A stretch of 60,000 nt of DNA from Membranipora membranacea (taxonomy: Eukaryota > Bryozoa > Gymnolaemata > Cheilostomatida > Membraniporidae): NCBI GenBank assembly GCA_914767715.1, contig OU612067.1:34696162-34756161 (forward strand), given 5' to 3'. Every line of letters starts with the position of its first letter. Positions within the stretch are counted from its first letter, which is position 1. Positions 12,458-25,900 of the stretch are shown one piece after another. The notes under the pieces are model-generated. The model was not told the DNA's origin. It ran no database searches and worked only from the letters and a program-made list of their open reading frames with translations. Both the position numbers and the translations under genes were made by a program.

Positions 12458-13408
12458 TCAGAAGTCCTTGGATTCCTCTCCACCTGGTATTTCATTCTCA
12501 CTCTCCAAATTACTCTGTATGTCATTATAAAATCTCTTCTGGTTGTTCTCAAACATTCTGTTTTGTTGGTACTGCTTTACTCTGTCATCATATCTCTTGA
12601 TCTTTGCTGCTGTTGCCTTCAATCTTTGTTTTAACTCCTCTTCCACGAGTTGGTATCCCTTGTGTTTGATGTTGTGTTTCACTTCTATCTTTCTTCTAAA
12701 TCCATCATTGTGCGGTTTGCTTCTTGCGTGCACTACTCTGCTTATATCTTTCCTTAACTCCATCACCTTTGCTTTCAGTCTCTTTTTCCATGGTGGTTCT
12801 TCTTTCTTCTCATTCCAGTTCTTTGCCAACTTATTTGTGACAATTGCTGCACTAGCGTAAAATGTATCATTCAGTTCAGTGATGTTATCAATTGGGACAT
12901 GTTCTATCACCTCATTCATCTTGCTTAGTTCTTCCATTATCTTCCTTCTGTCTATATGCCTAATGTTAGTCAACTTTTCTCTACCCATCTGCAGCCTTCT
13001 TCTCTGTATCTTGATTTCCTCAACTAATTCCCTTTTCTCATCTGATAATCTGCTCTCTGTCATGATGTCTTCTTGTCTCACTGGATGGTCATATTCTCTT
13101 CCACGACCTTGGTAAATGCGTTCTAGTACACTTGGTGGGATCACTTCAACAGTCGTCTGTCCTTCTTCCGTTGCCGGTGCTCCCTGATCTTCAGTCTCTC
13201 TTATCCTGATCTCATCCAATTCCTCTATTGTAAGCCATTCCTTTCTGATAATCGTCCTTGCCTGCATTGCTAGTCTGTTCTCTGTTAGTTCAAATCCCCC
13301 TCGATCTTGCCATATCTTTGCCATCCTTGACATGTATCCTCTCCTCATTGGCTCACTAGAATAGTAGCACTCCATAATTTTGATGTTATCTTCCCTAGTA
13401 TAGCTCAT
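12458..13408 (-). pseudogene. R4-type element, N-terminal open frame
   Basis: A 316-residue frame beginning MSYTREDNIKIM. It is rich in Lys, Arg and Glu and probably helical, with no clear zinc finger at the N terminus. It ends at EIPGGEESKDF with a stop, while the next frame picks up the continuation, so the break is a one-base frameshift within a single ancestral protein. The leader before the ATG is only about 12 bases before the (TTA)n tract, supporting a complete 5' end. Confidence 0.75.
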
Positions 13409-13420
13409 TCGCTGAGTTGC

Positions 13421-15756
<2,336 letters not shown>

Positions 15757-15860
15757 GTTGCTCTCTGTTTACAGGCAGGTTGGAGTACGCCTGGAGGCCA
15801 ACCCAGAAGTTGATGGACTGCAGTGGGATCAAACCCACGACATGTCCACAAACTGCTCAC
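15757..15860 (-). mobile_element. tRNA-derived SINE, family 2, degraded copy
   Basis: On the minus strand GTGGGTTTGATCCCACTGCA is a B-box-like T-arm, followed by a body shared with the better copy at 55975-56150 (TGGACTGCAGTGGGA; GGCAGGTTGGAGTACGC versus GGCAGGTCGGAGCACAC). The A-box half is too diverged to recognise. Confidence 0.6.
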
Positions 15861-17194
15861 CTCTTTGCACCTTCTAATAATGTGTGAGAAATTTCACTGT
15901 AATTTCTAAATTCAAAAATGTATGTAGTGTGCAGCGTAGAGATTTACAGCATAGGGGGAAAAAGTCAGGGGTTCATGTGGGCTGGTCAGTATCAAATTAC
16001 AGGTGAGTTACTTTTGACCCCCTAGGCTCTTGCTCCCCCCCCCATGTCTGCAGGTCATTTTGGAGTAAAACAAAACATTTTTTTTAGTTGCAAGGAGAGT
16101 TGAGCGACAAGGTGATACATTCAACTAACACATGTTCAGTGTATCATGCCAAACCAGTAACCTAACACTGCAACTATCTCTGTGTGACCTCTGAATGCTG
16201 CATTGCACAGAGCTACCTGCCTCAACAGATCCTGTAGAGGCTGCATTTCTAAAGTATAGCATAGGTAGATATAATTACATGGAGAACTCGTAATTATTTA
16301 CAGTCATGTCTGACACTCATATCACTAGGAGTATATCTATGTGTCCTCTATACGCTCCACGGCTCAGTCGTGTCCCAGCTGTGTGCCTCTCCTGTATTAA
16401 TTGTGTATTGTGTTGTCTGACCATATATTCGAGCACATCCAGTGTAATACTGTCTAACTGAAATGTGCTTTTTTTCAGGCGACACATTTATTGGCAGTCT
16501 ATATCATCACAATAAAAAATTCATTCCATACCATGCTGAAAAAAAGGAGAAAGAGTCATTCCTAATGGGAGAATGAAATAAGAGTTACAATTGATTACAC
16601 TGACCTAATGTATTTCTTAATTTCTATTCAGCAAGAGATAAGCTCGAGCTAATACAAGATTCAGCTTCGTTGTCATGAACATCGTTATATTAAAGTGCAC
16701 CCTCAGCTGTATTAATAATCATACTGTACAGACATGAGCTTTATCTGCTGTTCCACCTTTCCTTCTTACTTTCCTTACACCTAGTAACGCGTCATGAGTC
16801 ACGACAGATACTTTGGTTTATGCTCAATTATTATATTTTCCAAGTCCGCTAGGAATGAGCAAATAAAATGTGTATGCTTGCCATAAAGCAGGCTGCTATG
16901 TGCCCTAAATTCCTACCATATACTTATATTATATTATACTACTGTGATGACATCTGATATACTGCTGTTTGAAAGAAACAATTTCATCATTCAATGCTAT
17001 ACTGACAAGTTGGCTGGGCCGGCCTGGTCTGGAAGACCCTGTATCAACCTCCCGTTGCTTCCCCCAGGTGCCAAAGTTTTTGATACATATATTTTTCCTC
17101 AGGCACAATGTGATGAATATAATAATTACTTAAATACTGTCAGATTTAAAGCAATTTGGTTATAATTGGTCGAACCAAACCTCATGACAGCAGG
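15861..17194. other. Intergenic DNA, no gene recognised
   Basis: No gene or repeat array seen. A C run is present near 16036-16044. Confidence 0.35.
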
Positions 17195-17919
17195 TCAAGC
17201 AAATTGCTATTGTGTCTTGATCACTGACAACCTAGTGCAATAGGAGAGGTATACACCCGAGAATGCTGGGGGCTGGAACAATCAGCAATGAAAGCTCCCC
17301 CAGTGGGACTCGAACCAACAACTCCTGTGGCACTAATCGCCTGGCAGTGAATAGCAAGCGCGCTAACCGATTGCGCCATCTCACCATCCCCAAAAAAAGA
17401 ATGGGCTGATGGTGCTAATTAGCTAGCCCGCTATTCAGTACTCGGAGTTGTGTTCTCTCATCCCACAGCACATTCCAATCCACCATTGCCACCCTATGAA
17501 ACACAGCGTACGTGTTAGGGTTATTGGCCTTACATGGCCCATTGCTGGGACCCTTGTAGTAGGTTTAGCTGTCTTTCCAGCTTGTCAGCATGTCTTTCCA
17601 TGCTGTCACATGTCTTTCCATGAGTCAGTCAGTAGACAAGTACACAGGAGAGGTATACACCCTAGGGTGCTGGGGGCTGGAACAATCAACAATGAAAGCT
17701 CCCCCAGTGGGACTCGAACCAATAACTCCTGCGGCACTAATTGCCTGGCAGTGAATAGCAAGCGCGCTAACCGATTGCGCCATCTCACCATCCTCAAAAA
17801 AAGAATGGGCCGATGGCACTAATTAGCTAGCCAGCTATTCACTACTCGGAGTTGTGTTCTCTCATCCCACATCAAGCAAATTGCTATTGTGTCTTGATCA
17901 CTGACAACCTAGTGCAATA
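17195..17919. repeat. 404-bp repeat (one full and one partial unit) flanked by a 48-bp direct repeat
   Basis: Bases 17195-17242 and 17872-17919 are an identical 48-base direct repeat beginning TCAAGCAAATTGCTATTGTG. Between them lie a 404-base unit starting GGAGAGGTATACACCC and the first roughly 226 bases of a second. The unit is the same as the trimer at 23484-24695. Each unit carries a minus-strand tRNA-like module with A box TGGCGCAATCGGTTAGCGCG and a B box near GGTTCGAGTCCCAC, followed by a diverged plus-strand copy of the same module (ATGGCACTAATTAGCTAGCC). The short frames over it are artefacts. Confidence 0.85.
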
Positions 17920-18215
17920 AATACTAGCAAAACATTTCACCAAATTTAGGTAATTTTTCTCAACTGGGAGTTACTGTTTCATACAAAAAGGACAGACAAC
18001 TGCTTTATCTACTGGTACTTCAGATATTTCAATGACTTGGAATCACAAGTCTTGATTGGATTGTGGATTGTGACTGTTATTTTGCAGCCTGTCTGGTCTG
18101 GTGATGATTCATATCTGAACCCTTTCCTTGTCGGAGAACAAAATTCTGCAAACATTAGGAATGGTATCATGGGGTAACTATCCCAAATATCTTGAGTTAT
18201 TCTACCAAATAGGGT

Positions 18216-18505
18216 TACATGTCATGTGTGTTCTACATGTCATGTGTGTTCTACAGGGCTACATGTCATGTGTGTTCTACATGTCATGTGTGTTCTACAT
18301 GTCATGTGTGTTCTATAGGGCTACATGTCATGTGTGTTCTACATGTCATGTGTGTTCTACATGTCATGTGTGTTCTACATGTCATGTGTGTTCTACATGT
18401 CATGTGTGTTCTATAGGGTTACATGTCATGTGTGTTCTATAGGGTTACATGTCATGTGTGTTCTATGGTTACATGTCATGTGTGTTCTATATATCATGTG
18501 TGTTC
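18216..18505. repeat. 18-bp minisatellite (ACATGTCATGTGTGTTCT)
   Basis: About 14 copies of ACATGTCATGTGTGTTCT, with occasional insertions of AGGGCT or AGGGTT between units. All three frames of the plus strand stay open because the unit is a multiple of three; the MSCVFY-type frames are not genes. Confidence 0.9.
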
Positions 18506-19946
18506 TATGCTAGAACAAGTTTTGTCCATTTGCCTGCATTCAAAGATGCTCCCCTCCATTGGACATGCTGCGGTGTGACCAATGGAAGGAGAGTAACTAG
18601 CATGCAGCCACACTGGATCACTCTGACATCAGAAACTCTTATGAGTCTATTTAAAACAAGCAGCACATGAATAATGGATAATGCTGTAAAACTGTGAGAG
18701 AGAGCTACATGTGGTATAATTGGAGACAAATATTCATCACTTTATTGTTCAAAATGCTTTCATGAGTAAATATTAGATTGATAGAAATATATCAGTAGGC
18801 TATATATTGATTGACTTTTAGATTTAACCAGGGAGGGTGGAAGGGGTATCCCACCCACCCCGATTTAACAAGATAAGGAAAAGCTGGATATGCTTAAGAG
18901 TTATCGCCTCACTGTGTTCTAAAATAAGAGTCACAGAATATTCAGATTATCAGAGTATGACTAACCAGATAGTGAAACACGAATTGATTGTTGGTTATTG
19001 GTACAGCTAAAAGCATTGTGACTGATACTAGCCATAATTTTTGCGCATGTGCACCAATCAATTCAGGTTGGTATCACAGAGTCGATCTGCAAGCAGTGTG
19101 ACTAGCCATTGCGGATTATGGTAGCCATTGCGGATTATTGAGCTTGATATTAGCCCTGACGAATCGTACATGATTGATATGGTTGATAAGATAATATTGA
19201 TTTATGTAATGTACATGATCTGTCGGAAAGTTGCTTAGACAATTTCTCTACTTATCGGATGTACAAATCTTCCCTGAGCTCCTGAAACATAGAAAGAGAT
19301 CTGATATTAGTGAGGTGGATTCGACGCATGGCTGTCCATTTGATTCATATAGTCTGTGTTACGTTCTCTTTGCATCATTAGATAATTATCTGTCGAATAT
19401 TGTGGTGGATAATAATTTCATCAATATCTCTGCAATCTTCAGTTGCATAAAAGCAACCCTAACTCTCAAACTGAAAACTGTTAGAGATTCACACTGACCA
19501 AATAAATATGTAACAACCAAGAGGTTTTGTACAATGTGAAAAACAACTTCTGAGGTAGTTTAATTATTTTTATGATACCTGGTAATCCTCTCTATCTGCA
19601 ATCTGTTTTCCCAATTACCTTTAATCTATGATGTTCCTGTGCTACCATCTGTGCTGCATTAATTGTATGAAAATATTGAGACCTGAGCGGGGATCAAAGC
19701 AGACCTATCCTACAGTAATCTGGGGCTATCCTACAGTAATCTGGGGCTATCCTACAGTAATCTGGGGCTCAGTCAAATGCGCAACCAAGTATTCCCAGCC
19801 AATCACAGACATTGCAAAGTTACATCATAATGCAGGGTAAGGGAATTACCCTCCCTGGTGGGAGAACTCAATCACCGTCAATTATCAAACCCAGAGGAGC
19901 TTTGCAACTCTTTGCAACTTAACAACAACTTTAACAAGTTGATTAC
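18506..19946. other. Downstream flank of prosaposin-like gene; no exon recognised
   Basis: Any final exon of the prosaposin-like gene should lie here or further left, but none was identified. A 21-bp unit CTATCCTACAGTAATCTGGGG is repeated three times at about 19706-19769, and GATTATGGTAGCCATTGCG is duplicated near 19105-19135. Confidence 0.35.
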
Positions 19947-22900
19947 CTGATGTTGGAATGCTCTCCTGAGAGGCACACAACTGTAGGTAACTGCAGATCT
20001 TATCGAAGGGTACATCTTTCTCTATGTAATCAATGATCTCTTCTACATATTCATCAACAAATGATTTACATTCACTTGAATGTACGAGATCACAGACCTT
20101 CTCAAGCGCTTCACGAATCTCTTCCTGAAAAACAAAGGGAGAAACTCAAAAATTGCACTTACTAATAGCCAAGTTTTCATAATAATAAGCTGCGGTGCTT
20201 GGTGCGGTGCTTGGTATATTATATGCGAGTGGCTAACTAATGATTTTGCCGAGTCCTACAAGGACTAGGTGTATTGGTGAATGTTGTACAGAGTCTGCAT
20301 GTGTTATTATCATGGCTTGTGACGCTGATAGTAGAGTTAGCTGACATACCCTGGTCGAGTTTAGCTTTAGAAGAGAGGATAACTCTGACATCACAGCCTG
20401 ACAGATTATACATCCAACACTGTCCTCATTCTCTTCGTTCTCCATTCCTGTGAAACATAATAAGAGTAGAAGGTGATTAGAGTGTGAATGATGGAGTGTT
20501 ACAGGGTGCAGGGATTGCAGGGGTCTGTACTTACAATCAATGAAAATCATTAATGTATTAATAAAGTAAAGTTGTGCTAATAACAACCTCAAATTAATTT
20601 TAAATTCTTAAGAACCGCCACAGAGGATGTACGGATTGCAGTGACTCTCATACCTGGTCTCCATTCCTCTAGAGATGAGCAGAACTTAAGATATCCACAG
20701 ATCTTGTTAAATGGTACATTATTCTGTATATAGTCGACGATGACATCCGAGTATTTGTCCACATAAGTTTTACATTCGCTGGACTGTACCAACTCGCAGA
20801 TCTTCTCCAGTGCTTGACGAATCTCATCCTTGAGAGGGGAAAATGTAACGTGCTGATTACCACCATGGCATGAGGCATTAATACTGTGCAGGGTGCTGTC
20901 ATAAATCTTGTTCTGAACTATCTAATAATCCCCTTTGTGTTTTAGTTGCTTTTTATCATACTTATATATATGCAACAGCCAATAAACTTACACAAAAATA
21001 CAAAATATGGATACTGCAAAAAAGTTGGTGGAAATGAACTTTGATGTGGAGGGTGTTATTATAATTTCTCGATAGCGGGTACTTTTCACTCAATCTTATA
21101 CTGGAAAGCCTATACAAGTAACACGGAAATTGATGATACGTCGCTATGGTGACACTGCAAAGGTTGTAAAGGAGGTCAAAAGTTGTTTTACTACAAGTTT
21201 ATTTCAGTACCAAAAGAGAGTTTGGGTGATAAAATAGTTATGTGCTCATAAAGTTTTTTATAATGTGTAGGGATATAATGTTCAGTCTTACTTTAGTGGA
21301 TTTCTGTTTTAGCACTGACTCTAATTGTGACATCACTTTAGTACAGATGATACACTCGATACCATTATCTGATCTTCTCATATCGCCACCAGTTTTCTTC
21401 TCATATGTCTCTACATGATAAAAGGTAACTAGATAAGATTACTGAAAAGTGGGAAGGTCCGCAATGTTATGAGTTGACACTTGACTTTGGAGTTGCCTGT
21501 CCTATTTGTAAGTGGAGATAACGTTTGTTGTTATCATGGAGAGTGTAATTTTATGTTGATGATATTACAGACCTTGTTGAGGTTGCGGTGTGGAGCAGAG
21601 ATTAAGAGAGCTGCATATCTTAGAGAACGGAACGTGATCAGCTATCATATCCACAAGCTTGTCCACATATTTGTCCACAAAGGACTTACATTTGTGAGAA
21701 TGTACGAGGCTACAAACCTTCTTTAAGGCTTTACGGATATCAGCCTAAAGATAAACGATCATTTCATCATCAACTTATATTTGTAAAGTTAGCGAGCGAG
21801 TCTGGGTCCGCAGACTATTCTATGTAGGATTCTGAGGAATTATCTGCTCAGCTTACAGATAGTCAAGGACGCCGCAAGTTTTAGATCAATTGCAAGCTAC
21901 ATTTTGGAAGAAAGATGTACTTGAAAGATCTCTTTTATTCTTGCCATGACAACGCTAAATCTAACCTATATCAAGCATAGATTTAAATACCATACAATAT
22001 ACCGGTAATAAGAAAAAGGCAGTTCCCCAAAATGACAAAGGAGAAGTACAAAGTTTGAGTTACACGAAGAAGGAACTTCCCTCTTGTGTTCATTTCATTT
22101 TGAGATAATTCCCCGACTCTGCTGTTTTTCTTGTCTGCAAATTACATCATAAATTAAAAATCAGACACAGAGATATGAAACTCATTTCAGGACTTCCTCG
22201 TTGATTTTCTGGCTTGCCTATTCAAAGCGACAAAACAGTTGTTGTTTAAGTTGATAAACAAAACTACAAATAACTCAACCTTCGGATCTAATAACCAGAC
22301 ATGACACATTGATGGGTGGGCGTATAGAGGAGCCTTAACTGGTGCTCCGATTCTTTGCAGGATAATTGTCTTGAGTTGTCTTGTACTGCAGCTTGTGTTT
22401 TTGTGAGTTAACTTTATAATAATAATGAGTTTATTTATGTTCACTTATGTAATATATGACACGCTTCCATAGACTGATCATGTTGACTACATTTCAAAAG
22501 CTCAAAGCTAATCTTGTCCTGTTTCAGCAAAGCAGATTTTGCATTGGAAGAAAAGCGGCGATGACTTCTTACCACTATTCCATTTTCTGTTACATAATCT
22601 ATGGTATTCATATTAAATAGAACATTGCCGGCCTGCTCACATAACAAATCCATTATTTTTACACAGAAGAGGGCTTTTGCGCTATCACCTTTGTACACTT
22701 TATTCCAAACATACTCAGGATCTTTAATGATCCTTGATTTTTCTTCCCTTGACATGGCTTGCCAGTTGTTTCTCTGCCAATTATGGCTATAAGATACTTA
22801 ATATGTTGGCTCCCGGGTTATATTTGTGAGCAGTTTTTATTTGCTATACAATCCTATTTCAATAGCCTTCCACAATACAGATCATCAGATCTTCAAATAT

Positions 22901-25900
22901 TTTGAACACATTCAGACAACACACATTCACCGATTCATGTCTACCAAGACACAATAATTTCCAGTGTTTTCTGTGTATTTACCACAGCTGTCTATGTCTC
23001 ACATCTGTTTTCTATTTTTGATTGTTTTGTTTGTTGTGGAACATCATTTTAATGGTAAAGATTATTGTCAGTAAAGGTAAAAAAAAGAAAAACAAAGAAG
23101 TTGGTATTTGTCTCACCCGTGTAGAGTTCTTCTTGATTAGATGTTGTAGTTGAGACATGACAGCCTTACAGAGTAGACATGTAACGATACCTCCCTCCTT
23201 CTCTCCCTTCTCATCGATAGACTGAGACTCCCTCAGGTTAAGACCGCTTATAGACAACATCTTGTTAACCTGGAAAAAAATTCATTCGCCGTTATTTTCT
23301 TTTATTATTAGAAGTTTGGTCTGACTGAGGGCTCAATCTTGGCCCGGCCTGATAGTTTTATCCACAGGAGTAAAAAATAAACAAGTAGATACATTCAGTT
23401 AACCTGACAGGTCAAGGTAAACCATACAGCTTTATGTGTATCAAGGAACAGGGTTAAACTATTAATCTGTGATAGTGGTGATGAGGAGAGGTATACACCC
23501 GAGGGTGCTGGGGGCTGGAACAATCAACAATGAAAGCTCCCCCAGTGGGGCTCGAACCCACAACTCCTGCGGCACTAATCGCCTGGCAGTGAATAGCAAG
23601 CGCGCTAACCGATTGCGCCATCTCACCATCCCCAAAAAAGAATGGGTCGATGGCGCTAATTAGATAGCCCGCTATTCACTACTCGGAGTTGTGTTCTCTC
23701 ATCCCACAGCACATTCCAATCCACCACTGCCACCCTATGAAACACAGCGTACGTGTTAGGGTTATTGGCCTTACATGGCCCATTGCTGGGACCCCTTGTA
23801 GTAGGTTTAGCTGTCTTTCCAGCTTGTCAGCATGTCTTTCCATGCTGTCACATGTCTTTCCATGAGTCAGTCAGTAGACAAGTACACAGGAGAGGTATAC
23901 ACCCGAGGGTGCTGGGGGCTGGAACAATCAACAATGAAAGCTCCCCCAGTGGGGCTCGAACCCACAACTCCTGCGGCACTAATCGCCTGGCAGTGAATAG
24001 CAAGCGCGCTAACCGATTGCGCCATCTCACCATCCCCAAAAAAGAATGGGTCGATGGCGCTAATTAGATAGCCCGCTATTCACTACTCGGAGTTGTGTTC
24101 TCTCATCCCACAGCACATTCCAATCCACCACTGCCACCCTATGAAACACAGCGTACGTGTTAGGGTTATTGGCCTTACATGGCCCATTGCTGGGACCCCT
24201 TGTAGTAGGTTTAGCTGTCTTTCCAGCTTGTCAGCATGTCTTTCCATGCTGTCACATGTCTTTCCATGAGTCAGTCAGTAGACAAGTACACAGGAGAGGT
24301 ATACACCCGAGGGTGCTGGGGGCTGGAACAATCAACAATGAAAGCTCCCCCAGTGGGGCTCGAACCCACAACTCCTGCGGCACTAATCGCCTGGCAGTGA
24401 ATAGCAAGCGCGCTAACCGATTGCGCCATCTCACCATCCCCAAAAAAGAATGGGTCGATGGCGCTAATTAGATAGCCCGCTATTCACTACTCGGAGTTGT
24501 GTTCTCTCATCCCACAGCACATTCCAATCCACCACTGCCACCCTATGAAACACACTGTACGTGTTAGGGTTATTGGCCTTACATGGCCCATTGCTGGGAC
24601 CCCTTGTAGTAGGTTTAGCTGTCTTTCCAGCTTGTCAGCATGTCTTTCCATGCTGTCACATGTCTTTCCATGAGTCAGTCAGTACCTATACCTCAGTACT
24701 CTGATGTCACATCTTCATAGCCTCAGTACTCTGATGTCCCATCACCGTAGCCTCAGTACTCTGATGTCCCCTTACCTTAGCCTCAGTACTCTGATGTCCC
24801 ATCACCATAGCCTCAGTACTCTGATGTCCCCTTACCTTAGCCTCAGTACTCTGATGTCCTCTTACCTTAGCCTCAGTACTCTGATGTCCCCTTACCTTAG
24901 CCTCAGTACTCTGATGTCCCATCACCATAGCCTCAGTACTCTGATGTCCCCTTACCTTAGCCTCAGTACTCTGATGTCCCCTTACCTTAGCCTCAGTACT
25001 CTGATGTCCCCTTACCTTAGCCTCAGTACTCTGATGTCCCATCACCATAGCCTCAGTACTCTGATGTCCCCTTACCTTAGCCTCAGCACTCTGATGTCCC
25101 CTTACCTTAGCCTCAGTACTCTGATGTCCCCTTACCTTAGCCTCAGTACTCTGATGTCCCCTTACCTTAGCCTCAGTACTCTGATGTCCCCTTACCTTAG
25201 CCTCAGTACTCTGATGTCCCCTTACCTTAGCCTCAGTACTCTGATGTCCCATCACCATAGCCTCAGTACTCTGATGTCCCATCACCATAGCCTCAGTACT
25301 CTGATGTCCCCTTACCTTAGCCTCAGTACTCTGATGTCCCCTTACCTTAGCCTCAGTACTCTGATGTCCCCTTACCTTAGCCTCAGTACTCTGATGTCCC
25401 CTTACCTTAGCCTCAGCACTCTGATGTCCCCTTACCTTAGCCTCAGTACTCTGATGTCCCATCACCATAGCCTCAGTACTCTGATGTCCCCTTACCTTAG
25501 CCTCAGTACTCTGATGTCCCCTTACCTTAGCCTCAGTACTCTGATGTCCCCTTACCTTAGCCTCAGTACTCTGATGTCCCCTTACCTTAGCCTCGGTACG
25601 CTGATGTCCCCACACCATAGCCTCGGTACGCTGAAGTCCCCTTACCTTAGCCTCAGTACTCTGATGTCCCCACACCATAGCCTCGGTACGCTGATGTCCC
25701 CTTACCTTAGCCTCAGTACTCTGATGTCCCCTTACCTTAGCCTCAGCGCTCTGATGTCCCCTTACCTTAGCCTCAGTACTCTGATGTCCCCTTACCTTAG
25801 CCTCAGTACTCTGATGTCCCCTTACCTTAGCCTCAGTACTCTGATGTCCCCTTACCTTAGCCTCGGTACGCTGATGTCCCCACACCATAGCCTCGGTACG

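Larger units (their letters stand above)
10131..13420 (-). mobile_element. R4/Dong-type non-LTR retrotransposon, near full length
   Basis: The element reads on the minus strand from a start codon at 13408 to a stop near 10180. The N-terminal part (13408-12458) is charged and ends with the NRMFENNQKRFY region. The reverse transcriptase (12480-10800) shows RTVLIQKDKTK, NYRPITCLP, WIDYQKAYDLVPHSWI (motif A), FQGDSLSPLLF (motif B) and LYMDDLKLYS (motif C, YMDD). It is followed by a CCHC knuckle CRMCN...H...C and a restriction-like endonuclease tail with RPDIVV and IDIAVPGD. This order, with a C-terminal restriction-like endonuclease and no AP endonuclease, is that of the R4/Dong clade. Two single-base frame changes break it, near 12458 and near 10480. 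The 5' end abuts a (TTA)n tract and the 3' side also meets TTATTATT, suggesting integration in a TAA repeat. Confidence 0.9.

Noticed and set aside
23537-23635. Functional tRNA gene
   Set aside because: A and B boxes are good, but their spacing and the anticodon arm do not fold as a standard tRNA, and copies are part of a larger repeat.
23753-24471. Repeated 104-codon frames as a duplicated gene
   Set aside because: They follow the 404-bp repeat and read through tRNA-like sequence. They are artefacts of the repeat.
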